Positions 20,154 through 21,828 of a stretch of DNA of 21,828 nt are shown one piece after another. Positions within the stretch are counted from its first letter, which is position 1; every line of letters begins with the position of its first letter. The notes beneath the pieces were generated by a model. That model was given only the letters and a program-made list of their open reading frames with translations, searched no databases and was not told the DNA's origin. This DNA comes from Actinomycetota bacterium (lineage in GTDB: Bacteria; Actinomycetota; Nitriliruptoria; Nitriliruptorales; JAHWKO01). The DNA lies in contig JAHWKO010000031.1 of assembly GCA_019347855.1 (NCBI GenBank), positions 1-21,828 on the forward strand, given 5' to 3'. Both the position numbers and the translations under genes were made by a program.

Positions 20154-21002
20154 TCAGGCCGTCTCGTCCGAGGCCCCGACTTCGGTCCGGGTGCCCTGGT
20201 CGGCGACCGCGTCAGGCAGGTCGTCCAGGACCGATCCGCTCCGGACGAACAGACCCTGGTCGTGCGGCAGCCCCTGCTCGTCGGCCCAGACCCGGGTGTC
20301 ATCGAGCACGTCGCGGAGGTGCCGCGCCGCATCCGTGGCGTGCTCCCCGAACTCCGCGAGGGCCGCGGAGGCCACCTTGTCGGCCCCGATCTGGGTGAGC
20401 TCCCGCAGGAGGCGGTCCCCGTCCGGCTCGTCGCGGTACGCCAGCGCCACGGCGGCTCGGAACGCGTCGGACCGGAAGTCACCGGACGACGCGATGATCG
20501 CCAGGTGCATGAGCGCCTTCGCGGACAGACGGTCCTCGTCGGCGACGGCCTCGACGAGGGGGGCGTACATGCCCAGGTCGTCGGCGACGAACAGCGGGGC
20601 GCGGATCTGCAGGTGCTTCGCGCGGACGGGCACGTTCTGGTGGACCTCGAGGTCGTCCGGGGCGTCGCCCTCGGCCAGCCACTCGGTCAGCGGGCGCGCC
20701 TGCTGCCAGTACGTCTCGGGGTCGGCGTCCCGCGCCGAGCTCGGAGCCGCGACAGCCTTGCCGGGGTCCACCGTGAACTCGACCACCCCACCACCGTGCT
20801 CGCCGGCGTGGTCGCGGGCGTGCTGGCCGTCGAGGTACGCGGAGACCCGCCGGCCGTGGGCGTACGTGCCCGGCGCAGCGTCGTCGAAGGGTCCCGGTGG
20901 CCCGTAGAGATCGCTGACGTCGGCCCGGGTGCGCAGCCCGTCCTGCTCGATCAGGGGGAGGCGTTCCGGTCGGGTGAGGTGGTGGACGGTGACCCGGCTC
21001 AC
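20154..21002 (-). CDS. Orphan protein, possible ADP-ribosyltransferase-like fold
   Basis: This gene encodes a 282-aa protein that I do not recognise. The first 150 residues have the layout of a small ADP-ribosyltransferase/KptA-type fold: HHLTRPERLPLIEQDGLRTR (about 7-26), then RRVSAYLDGQHARDHA (about 51-66), VVEFTVDPGKAV (about 73-84), and DDLEVHQNVPVRAKHLQI (about 115-132). The H, Y and E in these segments could be an H-Y-E triad. The C-terminal half (about 155-260) is predicted helical (AKALMHLAIIASSGDFRSDAF), without known motifs. No signal peptide or membrane segment is seen. The start is GTG at 21002 after GAGGG. It lies 13 nt after a 110-aa gene and downstream of serB. The ART idea is inference from pattern only. 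Confidence 0.75.
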   Translation of the reverse strand: MSRVTVHHLTRPERLPLIEQDGLRTRADVSDLYGPPGPFDDAAPGTYAHGRRVSAYLDGQHARDHAGEHGGGVVEFTVDPGKAVAAPSSARDADPETYWQQARPLTEWLAEGDAPDDLEVHQNVPVRAKHLQIRAPLFVADDLGMYAPLVEAVADEDRLSAKALMHLAIIASSGDFRSDAFRAAVALAYRDEPDGDRLLRELTQIGADKVASAALAEFGEHATDAARHLRDVLDDTRVWADEQGLPHDQGLFVRSGSVLDDLPDAVADQGTRTEVGASDETA

Positions 21003-21015
21003 GTTCGGCCCTCGT

Positions 21016-21348
21016 TCATCGGCGCAGGTGACGGTCGAGCTCGGCGGAGAACCGCACGAGCTGACCCTCCGCGCGATCGAGGTCGTCCTTCGCGGCGTCG
21101 GTGATGGCGATCAGCCGACGCTGCCAGCGCCCCTTCTGCTCCGTGGAGACCCGGGCGCCGTCGACACGCGAGTAGAGGTCGCGGAGCTGCGCGGTGACCT
21201 CGAGGAAGCGCCTGGCGTCCACGAGGCTCGTCTCGACGGACCGCTCGCGGGGCTCGAACACGTTCCCGTCGTCCGGCACGTCGCTTCCGATGTCCGCTTC
21301 CGAGGTGGACGGTCCGCCAGCGGGCACCCATGGTAACCGCCCGTCCAC
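21016..21348 (-). CDS. Small helical protein, function unknown
   Basis: This gene encodes a protein of 110 aa if it starts at the GTG that follows the serB stop directly (TGA then GTG). GTG at 21327 is an alternative that removes seven residues, and neither has a strong ribosome-binding site, so the start is uncertain. The first 30 residues are acidic and probably disordered; the rest is predicted helical with charged heptads (SLVDARRFLEVTAQLRDLYS, TDAAKDDLDRAEGQLVRFSA). There are no cysteines and no membrane segments. Its tight position between serB and the 282-aa gene points to cotranscription and perhaps translational coupling. I do not recognise the family. Confidence 0.65.
   Translation of the reverse strand: MDGRLPWVPAGGPSTSEADIGSDVPDDGNVFEPRERSVETSLVDARRFLEVTAQLRDLYSRVDGARVSTEQKGRWQRRLIAITDAAKDDLDRAEGQLVRFSAELDRHLRR

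Positions 21349-21828
<480 letters not shown>

Overview
The window is chromosomal core sequence from a high-GC actinobacterium. Evidence: very GC-rich codon use, frequent GTG starts, a SepIVA-type DivIVA protein, a zinc-type L28, a coenzyme F420 biosynthesis gene (fbiD/cofC), and gene order close to what I remember of the mycobacterial smc-to-fbiD stretch. Details such as a SepIVA gene with a short N-terminal leader, an Fpg-like protein with an eroded active site and several small lineage proteins suggest a deep-branching actinobacterial class (Nitriliruptoria- or Acidimicrobiia-like) rather than Mycobacterium or Streptomyces. That placement is inference. I see no mobile element, CRISPR array, tRNA or rRNA.

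Layout. 1-5.1 kb, all on the minus strand: smc (5' part), a small coiled-coil protein gene, acyP, an mutM-type gene, rnc, rpmF, a DUF177 gene, sepIVA, coaD. 5.0-9.5 kb, minus: rsmD (overlapping coaD by 4 nt), recG, and fakA (DAK2/EDD; overlapping recG by 4 nt). 9.6-11.2 kb, plus: corA and rpmB. 11.2-13.0 kb, minus: thiL-thiD with a 4-nt overlap. 13.1 kb, plus: a RAM-domain-only Lrp/AsnC protein. 13.4-15.7 kb, minus: a PLP-dependent trans-sulfuration enzyme and ddl (4-nt overlap). 15.8-16.7 kb, plus: an SDR. 16.9-17.9 kb, minus: gpsA. 18.0-18.6 kb, plus: fbiD/cofC. 18.6-19.7 kb, minus: a LapA-domain protein and MgtC. 19.8 kb, plus: a degenerate cold-shock-like protein, then a 47-bp tandem repeat. 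20.2-21.8 kb, minus: serB (3' part), a small helical protein, and an orphan 282-aa protein with an ADP-ribosyltransferase-like look.

Functionally this is housekeeping: chromosome segregation and division (smc, sepIVA), ribosome and RNA maturation (rpmF, rpmB, rnc, rsmD, DUF177), DNA repair (recG, mutM-like), cofactors (coaD, thiD/thiL, fbiD), cell wall and lipid precursors (ddl, gpsA, fakA), metal transport (corA, mgtC) and amino-acid metabolism (PLP enzyme, serB). Nearly every transcription unit is preceded by a TA-G/C-G/C-N-T hexamer (TAGGGT, TAGGCT, TAGCCT, TACGCT) at -10 distance.

The most unusual points are: the mutM-slot protein lacking its catalytic N-terminal proline and other key residues; four GTTC iterons with 10-11 bp period resembling a PHO box upstream of the small coiled-coil gene; a 47-bp tandem repeat with alternative hairpins right after the cold-shock-like gene; and the orphan ART-like protein cotranscribed with serB. 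No dramatic new multi-gene system is visible.
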